64,000 nt of DNA from Archegozetes longisetosus. Lineage: Eukaryota; Arthropoda; Arachnida; Sarcoptiformes; Trhypochthoniidae. Each line of letters opens with the position of its first letter. Position 1 is the first letter of the stretch. The stretch lies in NCBI GenBank assembly GCA_018873245.2, contig JAEMBT020000001.1, forward strand, positions 7,320,220 through 7,384,219, in the 5' to 3' direction. Below are positions 1 through 11,660 of the stretch, piece by piece. The notes under the pieces are model-generated. The model searched no databases. It was not told the DNA's origin and saw only the letters and a list, made by a program, of their open reading frames with translations. Position numbers and translations under genes: made by a program.

Positions 1-1070
1 AAATAATAAAATCACATGTCCTCTATAACGTTTAATCTTCCAACATTGATTACGGTCAATTTCATTTAAGTCGAAACAGGAACTATAAATCAAGGTGCAA
101 TAATATGCTATAAGAAGTTAAAACTATCGCTGCAATATTTACACTAGCAATAATTTATAAACAGATGTTACTACTCGATATATGATTCAATAAAGACATG
201 TTAGGCTTGTTTTCGATAAGTTAGATCAGATACGTTCAAATTTTAAGATTGTATTACATATTTATTGTTTTGTCACTATCCTCATTTTAAGTTCATTCAA
301 AATTAAACTGAAAATGATTATTAAATGCAATTTCCCAAACTGTAACTTGTACTATGTTTGGAATTTTACATTTATTACTGAGTTTTGTGAAGATGAGTTT
401 ACTGAAACTACAATATCTTCATTGACTGTATTAATAAAATACATGGTACTTCCATCATTTTCCTATTTGAATCAATATTTTTATAATTGATATTATTAAC
501 CTATCCCTATTTGTCGATATAGAAAAGAAAATTTACATATCGTCGAGTTTCAAAATATGTTGTTCCCAGTTTCCAGACTACTCAGTAAATATTCCTCAGC
601 TTTAGTAGCTCTAAACTTTTTGAAGTTATTCTAAGAACTTGAAAGCTTTCCACTAATAATATGATTAACTTAGCGAAAAAGCAATGATTAACATGTGCTA
701 ACATTATTATTCAAAATGCAATATCTCCTTTTAAATTATTGCAAGGTATAAATATTGCATTGATACAGGTGACGTTATGTAGATTATCATTGCACTTTCA
801 TTTATAACTCTATTTCACATTCAATAGTCGATTCAAAAGAAATGTGAAAAACTCAAGTCCTAACCCCAAAGCGCACCAGCTTGATTCTTATCAATCTGCA
901 CTATTATTTTGAGCTCGTCATACTAAAAGTAAATTGATTATCTTAAATTCGCTGCTTATTATTCTAAACCAAATAGCTTTACTAAAATTTTGTATTAAAT
1001 TTGGTTTGAAGTATTCACAATAAAATTTAACTGTTATATGGACTACTTGAACATGGTTTAGAAAATTAGT
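1..1070. repeat. Left arm of long inverted repeat
   Basis: This stretch is the reverse complement of 6709-7778 with very few differences (a single extra C near 567 is one). Position 1 pairs with about 7778, so the repeat may continue past the window edge. Beyond about 1070 the match falls to a clearly diverged level. In the right arm the same sequence lies upstream of a secreted-peptide gene, so the left arm may be the promoter side of a further gene on the minus strand just outside the window; that is inference. Confidence 0.9.
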
Positions 1071-1482
1071 TAAATTTAGAGTATGAAAAATTTTCTAGTA
1101 TTAAGTAAATTTATATTAAATCGAAAAGTAATACTCATCATAAATTCAGAAGCGTTTAATAAATTTTGCAAATTCGAGTTTGATCTATAAGCGGTGTCGA
1201 TCTCAAAGCTATTTTATGTTCATCATAATCCAGTAATAGGAGAATGGATTAGATGTTACATGTATATGATGTTTGTTATTTAAGAAAATAGCTCATTAAA
1301 TCATATTATTTCAACGAAGAAAATTATTCACCTTATATATGATTTGAAGGGGAACGCCTATTTGTCAGATAATGTATGAAACTATGGTTTTAATAATCAT
1401 TCTCACATTAGTTAAATTTTAGTTCTACAATAGTCTAGATCGACACAACTTGAAACTTTTATCAACTATTTTTAAGTGAAGA

Positions 1483-1773
1483 ATGAAGAATAAATTGAAT
1501 CTTTATTTCATCTTGTTTCTACTCACATTAATCTCGTACTGTAAGTTTTTTCTTTGTTTATAATGAATCCTTTTATGTGTATTTGTATCGTTAGTTGAAG
1601 TCAGAAGTGAACCATCAGTACCATGTCCATATGAAGTTGGCGAGTGTTTGAAGATGACTCAAAGCTGTTCTCAATTAGATGAGAACATTTATATGAAACC
1701 GATTGTTGGTCGCCAATATTGGTGTCCAGAAAATTACTATTGCTGCATAAACAGACTTCTTATACCTTATTAA
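1483..1773 (+). CDS. Small secreted six-cysteine peptide, two exons
   Basis: Exon 1 is 1483-1540, intron 1541-1594 (54 nt, GTAAGT..TTAG, phase 1), exon 2 is 1595-1773 ending in TAA; 78 residues in all. Exon 1 encodes Met, Lys and a hydrophobic run of about 16 residues that reads as a signal peptide; exon 2 encodes the mature part. Six cysteines follow the spacing C-x6-C-x6-C-x18-C-x5-CC, the first within PCPYEVG and the last two in YYCCINR. The paralogue at 7974-8256 has the same intron position and identical cysteine spacing while other residues differ, which implies selection on the fold. I do not recognise the family. A host-defence, venom-like or other extracellular disulfide-rich peptide are all possible. 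Too short in each exon for simple ORF calling. Confidence 0.85.
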
Positions 1774-3355
1774 TCGGTGCGATCATTTGTTTAAATAAAT
1801 ATTACAAGTCTTAATGCAAAAATACTTGGAGAGTTACTTTTGAATTTATCATTTTAACTATGACTGTCATTTGAAAACTTATTATAAACTTATTCTAGAA
1901 TAAATCAAATGCAACGTTTGCTCGTTATTTGTAATTACTTGAAAAAATAATTAAAATCTTTTCTGGATACCAAGTTTTAATAATGGATTGATAGCATCGA
2001 GTTTTTTCATAACATTAATAAGATTGTTTTCAGGTCCTTGAAATGATACATACTTTCTACATTACATAAGGTAGTTCATCTTAACCCTTAACAACTTTTA
2101 GGCAAAATTAACCAAATTTAATATTTTGAGAATGAGAATGCAAGTAATCTGGTTGAACACTAAATATATCACTATATTGAGCCGCATATCTCTTCACTCT
2201 TGCTGAATGTTTTTCAGCAATTTTTGGCATTTTTGAGATTAATAGCAAATAATTTATCAATTAAATGATAATTTTAAGACTAGTCTACAAACACATATTT
2301 TTACTTTTTAATGAATTTTTTAATGACCTATTGATAAATAACGTAAATTTTATGCCAAATTGTAAAAGGTTAACAAAAAATTTATTTATAGCCACATTAG
2401 GTGTGATCGATTCAAGAAGCTATTTAAAGTTGAAATAAAATTTTGCTAAAATCGTCTTGAAGGTGTATATCACTTGCCCCCGACTCTCAGAGTATTCTCT
2501 GATATCGGAATGAAAAGTTAAATAACTTGATTTCAACTCTCTATTAATGAAAATATCATAATAAACAATATAAATAAGAATATTTGTTTTTTTTAAATTG
2601 CTATTGTAATTTTAAAATTAACTACTTTTGTTTAGATTTGAACTCAATTTTCGTTAGACTTATTTTAAATATTAAACATGATTAAATTAAAATTGTGTCG
2701 TTGCCAATAAAATGTTTAAAATGTACGCTACAACCGACTTCTAATAAATCAGGGGCGAATTTTTACATTTTTAAGCGTAATTGACAAGCGCTCCGAGAAC
2801 CTGGCTGTCAACACCCGACTGTGGGATGAGTATAGATAAGAAGTTTACACTCTAATTTTGTCAAGTTTATTTCAACGGTTCGACGAGAACTACTGCAATA
2901 AATTAGTCACGCTATAAGTGATTAGAAGTCAAAATAAGGAATTTCCAGGCTAAATTAAACATCAGCTTCATGCAAAATGAGAAGTAATTGAATTCTATTA
3001 ATTTTTAACAGCTTTTACGCAAGTCCATTGATGAATGGTCAGTTGTCCTATAAAACTGCTGTCCTACACACAATACGATAAGAGCTTTGACAAACTTTTA
3101 TGATATGGCTTACTATGATTCATCATGTGATATGCCTGAAAATTCGATCTCAGTAAATTTCTCAAATTCAACAAGTTTTTCAATGAATAAAGTTGAGTTA
3201 GTAATGATTTCGGTTGAATACGAATACTCAAAAGTAAACCCCAATTTCAAATAATTAATAAGCCTATTACTCTAAACTTTCCACCTAAGGAGAATAGTTT
3301 TAGACCCATCAGCAAAAGTATTACATCAGTCAACAGTGATTACGAATTACCAACT
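1774..3355. other. No gene recognised
   Basis: AT-rich sequence downstream of the first cysteine-rich peptide gene. I see no conserved coding segment and no clear mobile-element ends. It is part of the block that was duplicated towards 8.3-9.7 kb, but similarity there is weak. Confidence 0.4.
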
Positions 3356-4620
3356 TATAATGCTGGTACAAATTGAACTAGCAGTTTTTAAATTTTAAGT
3401 TATAAATTTTATAAATTTATATTTTGTTGCGATATGATTCTTAAAAATATTCATATTTATATGAATGATCGTTAAGCATTCATTAATTTCAATTTGCTTT
3501 AGAAGAATCAGATATTTAATTTGTAATATTGAATTTGTCGCTCAAATAAAAAACTAGTGATTTTATTGCCTTGTTTTCGAACGAACACATATCAAGATAA
3601 GATAGCCTTCAAATCTTTATCAACAAGATTAAAATAAACAAGACTACTTCTCTTCACAAAACCTTTTGAGTAAATCTAAATCATTTTTGATAATTCTGCT
3701 GACTGAAATACCCTCATTAAAGTTATTGGGTGAATAATTTGAAATCTCTTCTGGAGAGTAGCGCGAACGCATTAGGTTATTAGATTATTCTCTTATATAA
3801 ATTACACTATTCTTAAATCAATGATATAAAAATGTACTGTAATTTCGACTTGAGAATTGAGTTATCAATAACTCACTCTTTATTGCCTGATGAAACATTT
3901 GAAAACAACCAGTATTAACCTTTAATCCCATTTATCGTCACTTTGGTGATTCAGTGAGAGTGTATTTAGGATTGAAGATCACTGCAATATTTTATATTCC
4001 CATACCATATCTTTATGAAGTACTTGCATGAGTATACAAAATGCAAATACAAGGTATGATAAGTGTCGCACTTGTTATTTGTAACAGATACCTTTGAGGC
4101 AATAAAATAAATTTTATTTTTCTCATTAAAATCACACTTTTGTTAAAATTACTAAAAAACTCAAACTATAAATTTCTGCCAAAGTATTACAGTATTTACA
4201 GATTAAGAAATCAACATTATTGCAATTTTCAATATTTACTATTTATTCGAATTTTGTCATTAGACTAGAGACCATAAACCTTTGCATTATAGAATTATTT
4301 TTCAGAGAGTCATTACTCTCGTATCTTCAACAACCCTTGATATCAATCGAGGGTCTCGACTCTTGAACATTTTATAGTGTGGAAATAAATAAATATGCGA
4401 TTATCAAATTCTTTATTTGTTAGAATGTCATAAAAATGATCTAATGTTTATTAAAAAGCATTTTTCAAAATATTGTTAATAATTTTTATTGAGAAAAATT
4501 AGCTTTTTGTCTAAATTCACATTCAAAGCCGAACGTTCCATTTAGGAAATGAGATTAAAGGCAGTCGAGAAGATTCTATTTGAAGATACAGTGGTTGAAG
4601 GAATACCGAGGTATTTTCAG
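3356..4620 (+). repeat. Segmental duplication, copy 1
   Basis: Direct-orientation match to 9780-11487. Shared landmarks include the segment around 3663-3780 (matches 10290-10415), 3830-4090 (matches 11020-11290) and 4510-4610 (matches 11395-11487). Copy 1 lacks the foldback element that sits at 10430-10995 in copy 2, so it preserves the empty site near 3790. Together with the two peptide genes this shows a tandem duplication of several kilobases. Confidence 0.8.
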
Positions 4621-5590
4621 CCAATTTCGCAAACAAAGAAATTGTTTTCATTGTTTAGCCATCAATAAAATAGATCACAGCTTTAATTATATTAGATATT
4701 TATGTATGACTTGAATCCATCAGTTTTTGAAATTTCTTTCGGTGAATCAGAAGTTTCACATATGTTTTTCAATATTGTAAGTTTTACTTCTTTAACAGAA
4801 AATGAATTTCAGCATCAAAATAAGATTCTTTAAAATATTTACCTCCATCTGATTGAATTTCTTGTGTGGCTCGAAATGATTCGATTCCTTTTATTTGTTC
4901 CTTAGTTTCATTATGAGCTATTTTTTTATCCATTAAGGACAAATCTAAACCCGGAGTTTTAAACTTCCAAATATAGCTGGAGATTTAGCAATAGCTTCAT
5001 CTTTTAATGTAAAATGAAACTCAGTCTCTTAACGAAACTCTACACTGAAATCTTAAGCTCTTCCAAATCATTTTCTCGTGACACCAAACGATTCCTTATG
5101 AATTGCATTATAGTCAGGTATTAACAAAAGAGATTGTGCAATTATTCTCACCAGACAATATAAACGACGTTTGAAACGACAATAGAGTCTATAGGTATGG
5201 TCAAAGACTGACTGACCAACTAATTGAATTGACTTTACATAAATGTCTCGCCAAACTTGTTATATTAATTGACTTACAATTGATTCTTTTAGTACAATAC
5301 TTATATCGAGCACATTCTTTATCTAATTTTTAAAAGTGATTCCAGACCCAACTGACCATCTCGTAAAATTAATTAATTGCACTTTAATTGACTAATCAAT
5401 TTTTAAAATCACAATTAATGACTATTAAATGACAAGAAAGTTGCCAAAAATGTTTCTTGTCAGACTTTCACACATAGAGGTATTCAACATATCGTTACTC
5501 ATAAAATAGAAGTGTTTACAGATCATTACTTTCAGAAATTAAGAAGATTAAATAAAATCTTTAATAAGTTAACGACTAATCTCAAAATGA
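4325..5590 (+). repeat. Dispersed repeat shared with 33.0-33.35 kb
   Basis: Parts of this stretch, notably 4360-4480 and 5450-5580, match 33020-33110 and 33195-33345 in the same order and orientation. Nothing in it codes for a recognisable protein. It is probably an old interspersed element; its class is unknown. Confidence 0.55.
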
Positions 5591-5649
5591 TATATATTTT
5601 TGAAAATTTTTGAGTCGCAAGAGTGTCGACTGCATTCGATCGAGATCGA

Positions 5650-5835
5650 GAGAGTTGAAACTCTCGAGTATACTATAGAATAGGCCCACCTCAGGATCGT
5701 CATGAGATAGGGTCTGCTAGGGAGGTTTGGGGCCGTTGAATCCATTTCTGAGGATCCTGAGAGTCGAAAGTGGGAAATTTGAAGAAACGTTAAATCATAA
5801 ATGTAAAATTACATTAAAGTCTATGGAGGGAAAAA
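5650..5835 (-). repeat. Dispersed repeat R3
   Basis: This segment is similar to the reverse complement of 11487-11660. Shared parts include the stretch reading CTATAGAATA followed by a GATCGTCATGA motif, and the end segment near 5810. Two copies in opposite orientation point to an interspersed repeat. Confidence 0.6.
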
Positions 5836-5884
5836 GTTTGAATTTTACATTAATTTCAATGGCAACCTAGGTTATGTTAGATTG

Positions 5885-6345
5885 AGTCAAGTTAGGGCGT
5901 GAATTTGGGCTAATGGGTCTAAAGAAGTTTCCCAACCCCTACCCTCAAGTGTGATACATCAATGGATTCAGTTCCTTGAAAAGAACATTTTGATACCACA
6001 CTTGACTGCTTCCAACCTAAACCTGACTACTGGCAACCCAGACACAGCCCCCTCGAAAATGGGTAAACCTGGCTTTACTAAGTTGCAACCGAAGCTAAAC
6101 CTAGTAAGGAGTGGCAGAATGAGCCAAGTAATATATTGTTCGACTCTGTATGTCGAACTGAGCATTTTAATACCTCATTTAGTCAATTATCTCAAGTAGT
6201 TCTTGAGATAATCAACTTTTAAACTTTTTACCGAGAAACTAACTAAATAATAGCACTTTAACCAGTTATAAAGATGAATATCTTAATAACTACTTGAGTT
6301 AATTGACTAAGTGAAGCATTAAACTGCTCGGTCTAATAACAGAGC
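5885..6345. repeat. Foldback repeat R1, diverged copy
   Basis: Starts with the R1 hallmark GGCTAATGGGTCTAAA followed by a CATCAATGGATTCAG-type motif, as in the better copies at 10430-10995 and 60564-61008. An internal inverted repeat pairs about 6162-6205 with about 6280-6335 (ACTTGAG and TTAATTGACTAA motifs on both sides). No protein is encoded. Confidence 0.65.
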
Positions 6346-6708
6346 ATATAAGCATAGTTGAAGATCATAAACCGTTGGATCATATCAAAAAGTTTATTAC
6401 TAAACTAGGATTGATGAGAGGAGTGAAATGATATTACGTTTGTTGTTCTAAAACAAAAAGAATTCAAAACTACGTCATAAGGTTATAGATCACACTTCTT
6501 TGTTAGATTAAATTTACGTCGAAAATCACAATTATTTCTATATTCCTCTTGTCTTAAAATTTTGGGAAATAAATTTTTTAGGATAATTGAAGGGATAATA
6601 TTGCAGAGTGGAACCAATTTATCTAACTTCTGAATTAACAATTAGAGTGTTATTTTTTAATTTAATATATATTTGCTTATAATTAGAATATTTTTCATTC
6701 TCCAAATT

Positions 6709-7778
6709 TAGCTAATTTTCTAAACCATGTTCAAGTAGTCCATATAACAGTTAAATTTTATTGTGAATACTTCAAACCAAATTTAATACAAAATTTTAGT
6801 AAAGCTATTTGGTTTAGAATAATAAGCAGCGAATTTAAGATAATCAATTTACTTTTAGTATGACGAGCTCAAAATAATAGTGCAGATTGATAAGAATCAA
6901 GCTGGTGCGCTTTGGGGTTAGGACTTGAGTTTTTCACATTTCTTTTGAATCGACTATTGAATGTGAAATAGAGTTATAAATGAAAGTGCAATGATAATCT
7001 ACATAACGTCACCTGTATCAATGCAATATTTATACCTTGCAATAATTTAAAAGGAGATATTGCATTTTGAATAATAATGTTAGCACATGTTAATCATTGC
7101 TTTTTCGCTAAGTTAATCATATTATTAGTGGAAAGCTTTCAAGTTCTTAGAATAACTTCAAAAAGTTTAGAGCTACTAAAGCTGAGGAATATTTACTGAG
7201 TAGTCTGGAAACTGGAACAACATATTTTGAAACTCGACGATATGTAAATTTTCTTTTCTATATCGACAAATAGGGATAGGTTAATAATATCAATTATAAA
7301 AATATTGATTCAAATAGGAAAATGATGGAAGTACCATGTATTTTATTAATACAGTCAATGAAGATATTGTAGTTTCAGTAAACTCATCTTCACAAAACTC
7401 AGTAATAAATGTAAAATTCCAAACATAGTACAAGTTACAGTTTGGAAATTGCATTTAATAATCATTTTCAGTTTAATTTTGAATGAACTTAAAATGAGGA
7501 TAGTGACAAAACAATAAATATGTAATACAATCTTAAAATTTGAACGTATCTGATCTAACTTATCGAAAACAAGCCTAACATGTCTTTATTGAATCATATA
7601 TCGAGTAGTAACATCTGTTTATAAATTATTGCTAGTGTAAATATTGCAGCGATAGTTTTAACTTCTTATAGCATATTATTGCACCTTGATTTATAGTTCC
7701 TGTTTCGACTTAAATGAAATTGACCGTAATCAATGTTGGAAGATTAAACGTTATAGAGGACATGTGATTTTATTATTT
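6709..7778. repeat. Right arm of long inverted repeat
   Basis: Near-identical reverse complement of 1-1070. It lies directly upstream of the second cysteine-rich peptide gene. A diverged third copy in direct orientation begins at about 8330, corresponding to about 7060 here. Confidence 0.9.
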
Positions 7779-7865
7779 AAAGCGAAAACTCGTGACATCA
7801 TATTATTTCAAAGAAGTGAATAAGCTCACCTGGTTTGTAGGTGAAAGCCGATAGGTCAGATTTTG

Positions 7866-7873
7866 TATAAAAG
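7866..7873 (+). promoter_or_regulatory. TATA box of the second peptide gene
   Basis: TATAAAAG lies about 100 bp before the start codon at 7974. A matching TATATAAAA stands at the same place in the gene-less third copy (about 9117-9126), and both are followed by the conserved CCGTTTCATACTA segment. The conservation supports a core promoter. Confidence 0.6.
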
Positions 7874-7973
7874 CAGTGGCATAAAAATCCGTTTCATACT
7901 ATCGAGTTTGAGTTCTGGGATAGAATATATAGTCATTTGAAATCGTGTGAATTACTTCTCAAAAGAACGAACG

Positions 7974-8256
7974 ATGAAGACTGTATTGAGCTTTTGTTTC
8001 ATCTTTCTGTTCGCTTTCACTTTTAATTGTAAGTTTTATTTTCAGACAAACAATCATAGAATAAACATTTGTTCCATTAGATGAAGTTAGAGGCGCAGCA
8101 GTATCACCATGTCCTTATGAAGTTGGACAATGTTTGCTTCCGGGTGAGACCTGTACTGCATTAGATGGAAACGTTTATTTCCCACCGATAATTGGCTTTC
8201 AATATTTCTGTCCGAGACCTCGCTTTTGTTGTATAAACCGAATTCTTCTTGACTAG
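7974..8256 (+). CDS. Small secreted six-cysteine peptide, paralogue
   Basis: Exon 1 is 7974-8028, intron 8029-8080 (52 nt, GTAAGT..TTAG, phase 1), exon 2 is 8081-8256 ending in TAG; 76 residues. The intron contains an earlier TTTTCAG at about 8045, but using it runs into a stop at once, so 8080 is the better acceptor. Exon 1 is a hydrophobic signal peptide rich in Phe. The mature part begins EVRGAAVSPCPYEVG and keeps the spacing C-x6-C-x6-C-x18-C-x5-CC of the gene at 1483-1773, ending in a CCINR motif. The gene sits behind the right arm of the long inverted repeat with a good TATA box. Both copies look intact, so this is probably a living small gene family. Function unknown. Confidence 0.88.
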
Positions 8257-8329
8257 TGTCAACAACATTTTTTTGAAAAAATAGAATATAAGAATAAAAA
8301 AATATTTGAATTTTATTTTTGAATTTTTT

Positions 8330-9185
8330 ACATTTTGAATAATAATGTTGGCATATGTTAATTATCCCTTTTATTGCTAAGTAAATCATATTTTTATTGG
8401 AAAGCACTTAAGTTCCTAGAATAACTAAAAAATTTTAGAGTTTTTTAAACTTAGAAAAGTTTACTGATTAGAATCTGGAAACTAAAACATCAAATTTTAA
8501 AACTCGACTGCATGATGTGCACTTTCTTTTCTCCATCGATAACATGAGGTAGATTAACAATAATTATTTTTAAAATATTGTTTCAAATAGGAAAATGAGG
8601 GAAGTATATACATTATATTAATACAATCAATGAAGCTACTGTACGATCAGAAACTCATCTTCTTAAAACTCAGTAGTGTATATGAAATTTCAAACATAGT
8701 TCAAGTTATAGTTGGAAAATTTTATTTAATAACGATTTCCAGTTTAATTTAGAATGAATTTTAAAAGAGAATAACGATAAAGCAATAAATATGTAATACC
8801 ATCTTAGAATTTGGACTTATCCAGTTTATTGAAACCAAGCCTAACATGTTCTTATTAAATCACATATCGAGTAATAAATTGTTTATAAATTATTGCAAAT
8901 GTAAATATTGCAGCATACTTTTAACGTCTTACAGAATATTATTGCACCTTAATTTATGATAATTGAGCTTTCCAACTTAGATGAAATTAAGCGTAATCAA
9001 TATTGTAAGATTAAACATTACAGAGCACATGTGATTTTATTATTTACCGAGAAAAGTCATGACGTCATATTATTTAGAAGTGAATTAGATCACAGGGTTT
9101 GTGAGGGGTCAAATTTTATATAAAAACAGCGTCATAAAAATCCGTTTCATACTACTCGAATTTGAGTTCTTTAAATAGAATTTAT
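8330..9185 (+). repeat. Third copy of the peptide-gene promoter block, without its gene
   Basis: Direct-orientation, diverged copy of about 7060-7925, running through the TATA box (about 9117) and the CCGTTTCATACTA segment. At about 9186, a few tens of bases before a start codon would be expected, the similarity ends and unrelated repeat sequence begins. No cysteine-rich exon follows. It is either a truncated duplication or a gene lost to insertion and deletion. Confidence 0.7.
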
Positions 9186-9239
9186 AGAGATATCATATAG
9201 AGATATAGGTACTTTGAGAGAAGGATGAATGGAGTGTGG

Positions 9240-9400
9240 GTATCTGGGGTGGTCAGGTGGGTGCCTTGATATATAAAAAACCAAAATTTTCACGTGATTT
9301 AGGGATAAAACATGGCATGTGATATATCGTTAGACTCCTCACATCGAGTACTATTAGGATCGATCATTAAAAGTATGTACCCTTAAAAGGCACCATCTAT
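9240..9400 (-). repeat. Dispersed repeat R2
   Basis: About 100 bp (9295-9375) matches the reverse complement of 30796-30890, including ATATATCACATG, ATGTTTTATCC and TACTTTTRATGATCGA motifs. It begins close to the point where the third promoter block is cut off. The short minus-strand ORF at 9397-9609 has no recognisable homology and I do not call it a gene. Confidence 0.55.
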
Positions 9401-9779
9401 CGATTAATATCACTTTTGGAGATTTGACCTCGAAGTGGTCTTGAAGATGACCTTTTTAACCTTGGGTCATACACATATTCTGAACCAGCTTGACGATTTC
9501 TATAAGAATATATAATCATAAGTAAGTGCCCCCAAAAGGCACCCATTACCAAGAACTCCGGGAGAATTGAAACAATAAATGAAGTTATAGCCCGTTTTTC
9601 GGAACTCATATAACATTATATGACGAATGAGTTGGTCCTTTTCCACCATCATTAAAGACTTAATTGTTTTTAAGTTTTAATTAAATAAGAGTTGAATGAT
9701 ACTTTTCCGCCTAAGACGTGCAAACTTAATTTTTTATCAATTATTTAAGGAGCTTAAGGGGTTCAAAACCCTGATGTAA

Positions 9780-11487
9780 ATGGCGAGCATTAGTTTCTTT
9801 CCAAACTAATATTATACTTTGCAAATTTTTATATAAATATATCTTTTTTCGGGATGTGATTCTTGAATATCTTCAAATATATATGTCGAATGATCTTTAA
9901 ACAATTATGAATTTGAATTTGCTTAAACAGAAATACGTAATTAATTCGTTACATCTAGTTTGTTGTTCATATGAAATACTCGTGATTTTTATTGCATTGC
10001 TTATGAAGATAAGATAATTTTCAAAACTTCATCAACTTTCAAACAAGTTCATTACTTCATTCAAAACATCATATCTAAAAAATAATAAGCTTAATGAAAA
10101 TTATCAATAAATCAACAATTTAAATATTCAAAATCCATTTTTATTTCAGATTTGATCTTTTTTAATATTTATTAGCTGACAAATATTTTATTTTAAATAG
10201 AAAAATTCAGTTGAAATTAATTTTTTTTGAGTATGAGTCTTATAATTTTTACATTGAAAATTTCGATTTGACTTTGATGATGAAATCTTTTGAGTAAATT
10301 AAAATTATTTTTAATGATTTTGCTATCTAAAATACCCTCATTAAGAAATTATTAGGTTAATTTAAAATTTCTACTGGAGAGTAACGCAAATGCATTAGTT
10401 TATTAGGATATCCTTGTGAATGCAGGTGAATGGGTCTAAAGGGGTTTTCAATCCCACCCATTGTGTGATACAGCATTGGATTCAATCCCTCGAGCTGAAC
10501 GTTTTAATGCCACATTTAACCACTACCAACCCGAACCTGATCACTTCTGGCTAATCAGACTTAACCCCCTCGAAATTGGATAAATCTGGCTTTACAAGTT
10601 TTACTCCTGGCCAAACCGATTTAAACTAAAGTATAATAGGTTAGATCGCCTTCTAACCTAACCTATTCTCCCTTGGTATATATTGGACTTGTTTAGATCA
10701 TGACACTAAATCCAAGTTTATCCATTACGAGATACTAAACCAAACACAGATGGATACCTCGAGAACTACTAGTGATAATTGATCAAGTGAGATATCAAAA
10801 TGTTCAGTTCGATATCCTGAATCTAATGATATACTACTCGGTGGGGCAAGTCGATCCCATCGGGAGTTGGCCAGAAGTGGTCAAGTGTGGTATCAAGATG
10901 TTTAGCTCGACAAACTGAATCTAATGATATATCACACTTGGAGGTATGGGGTTGGGAACCCCCTTCAGACCCATTAGCCCGGATTGACCCAGATATTTTA
11001 TATGAATTTTACTATTCTTAAACATATAAAAATGTACCGTACTTTTGACTTGAGAAGTGAGTTATCAGTAACTTACTATGTATTGCCGGATGAAATCGTC
11101 GAGCACTTACCAGTATTTTAATCTCATTTATCGTTACTTTTGATTATTTAGTGAGAATGTGGTTAGGATCACAGATCACTGCTATATTTGATATTCTCAC
11201 ACCATATCTCTATGAAATGTTTGCATGAGTATACAAAATGCAAATAAAAGGTATGATAAGTCTCGCACTTGTAATTTGTAACAGATACAGATTTATTATT
11301 GGAATATCATGAAAATAATTTGATGTCTGTTCAAAATCATTTTCATTGAATCGCTTATCATTTTTATTGAGAGAAATTAGCATTTAGTCTAAATTCACAT
11401 TCAAAGCCGAACGTTCTTTTTTGAAATGAGATTACAAGAAGTCTAGAAGATTCTAGTCGAAGATACAGTGGTTGAAGGAATACTGAG
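9780..11487 (+). repeat. Segmental duplication, copy 2
   Basis: Direct-orientation partner of 3356-4620, interrupted by the R1 foldback element at about 10430-10995 and cut at 11487 by repeat R3. Conserved landmarks include the CTGGAGAGTA segment near 10375 and the GAAGATACAGTGGTTGAAGG segment at about 11459-11478. Confidence 0.8.
10430..10995. mobile_element. R1 foldback element, filled site
   Basis: The two ends are inverted copies of each other. The left end carries GGGTCTAAAGGGG and CATTGGATTCA motifs; the right end carries their complements around CAGACCCATTAGCCCGG. There is no coding capacity. The matching place in duplication copy 1 (near 3790) lacks the whole block, which shows that R1 inserted after the segmental duplication. 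Related copies lie at 5885, 23170, 30890 and 60564. Superfamily unclear. Confidence 0.75.
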
Positions 11488-11660
11488 GTATTTTTCCATA
11501 GACTTCAATGTGATTTTATATTTTCGATTGTCCGTAACTCCGGAAGCACTAATTTCTGATATTCGGAACCCTGATCAGATATGGACCCTATTTCATGACG
11601 ATCTTGAGGCGGGCTTATTCTATAGCATACCCAAACTCTCAAGTCTAGCTCGAGGGTAAT
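11487..11660 (+). repeat. Dispersed repeat R3, second copy
   Basis: Similar to the reverse complement of 5650-5835. It includes an open frame over 11468-11659, but the same sequence is not open in the other copy, so I do not treat it as a gene. Confidence 0.6.

Noticed and set aside
5951..6199. Overlapping frames on both strands
   Set aside because: Part of the R1 foldback repeat; other R1 copies are not open in this frame.
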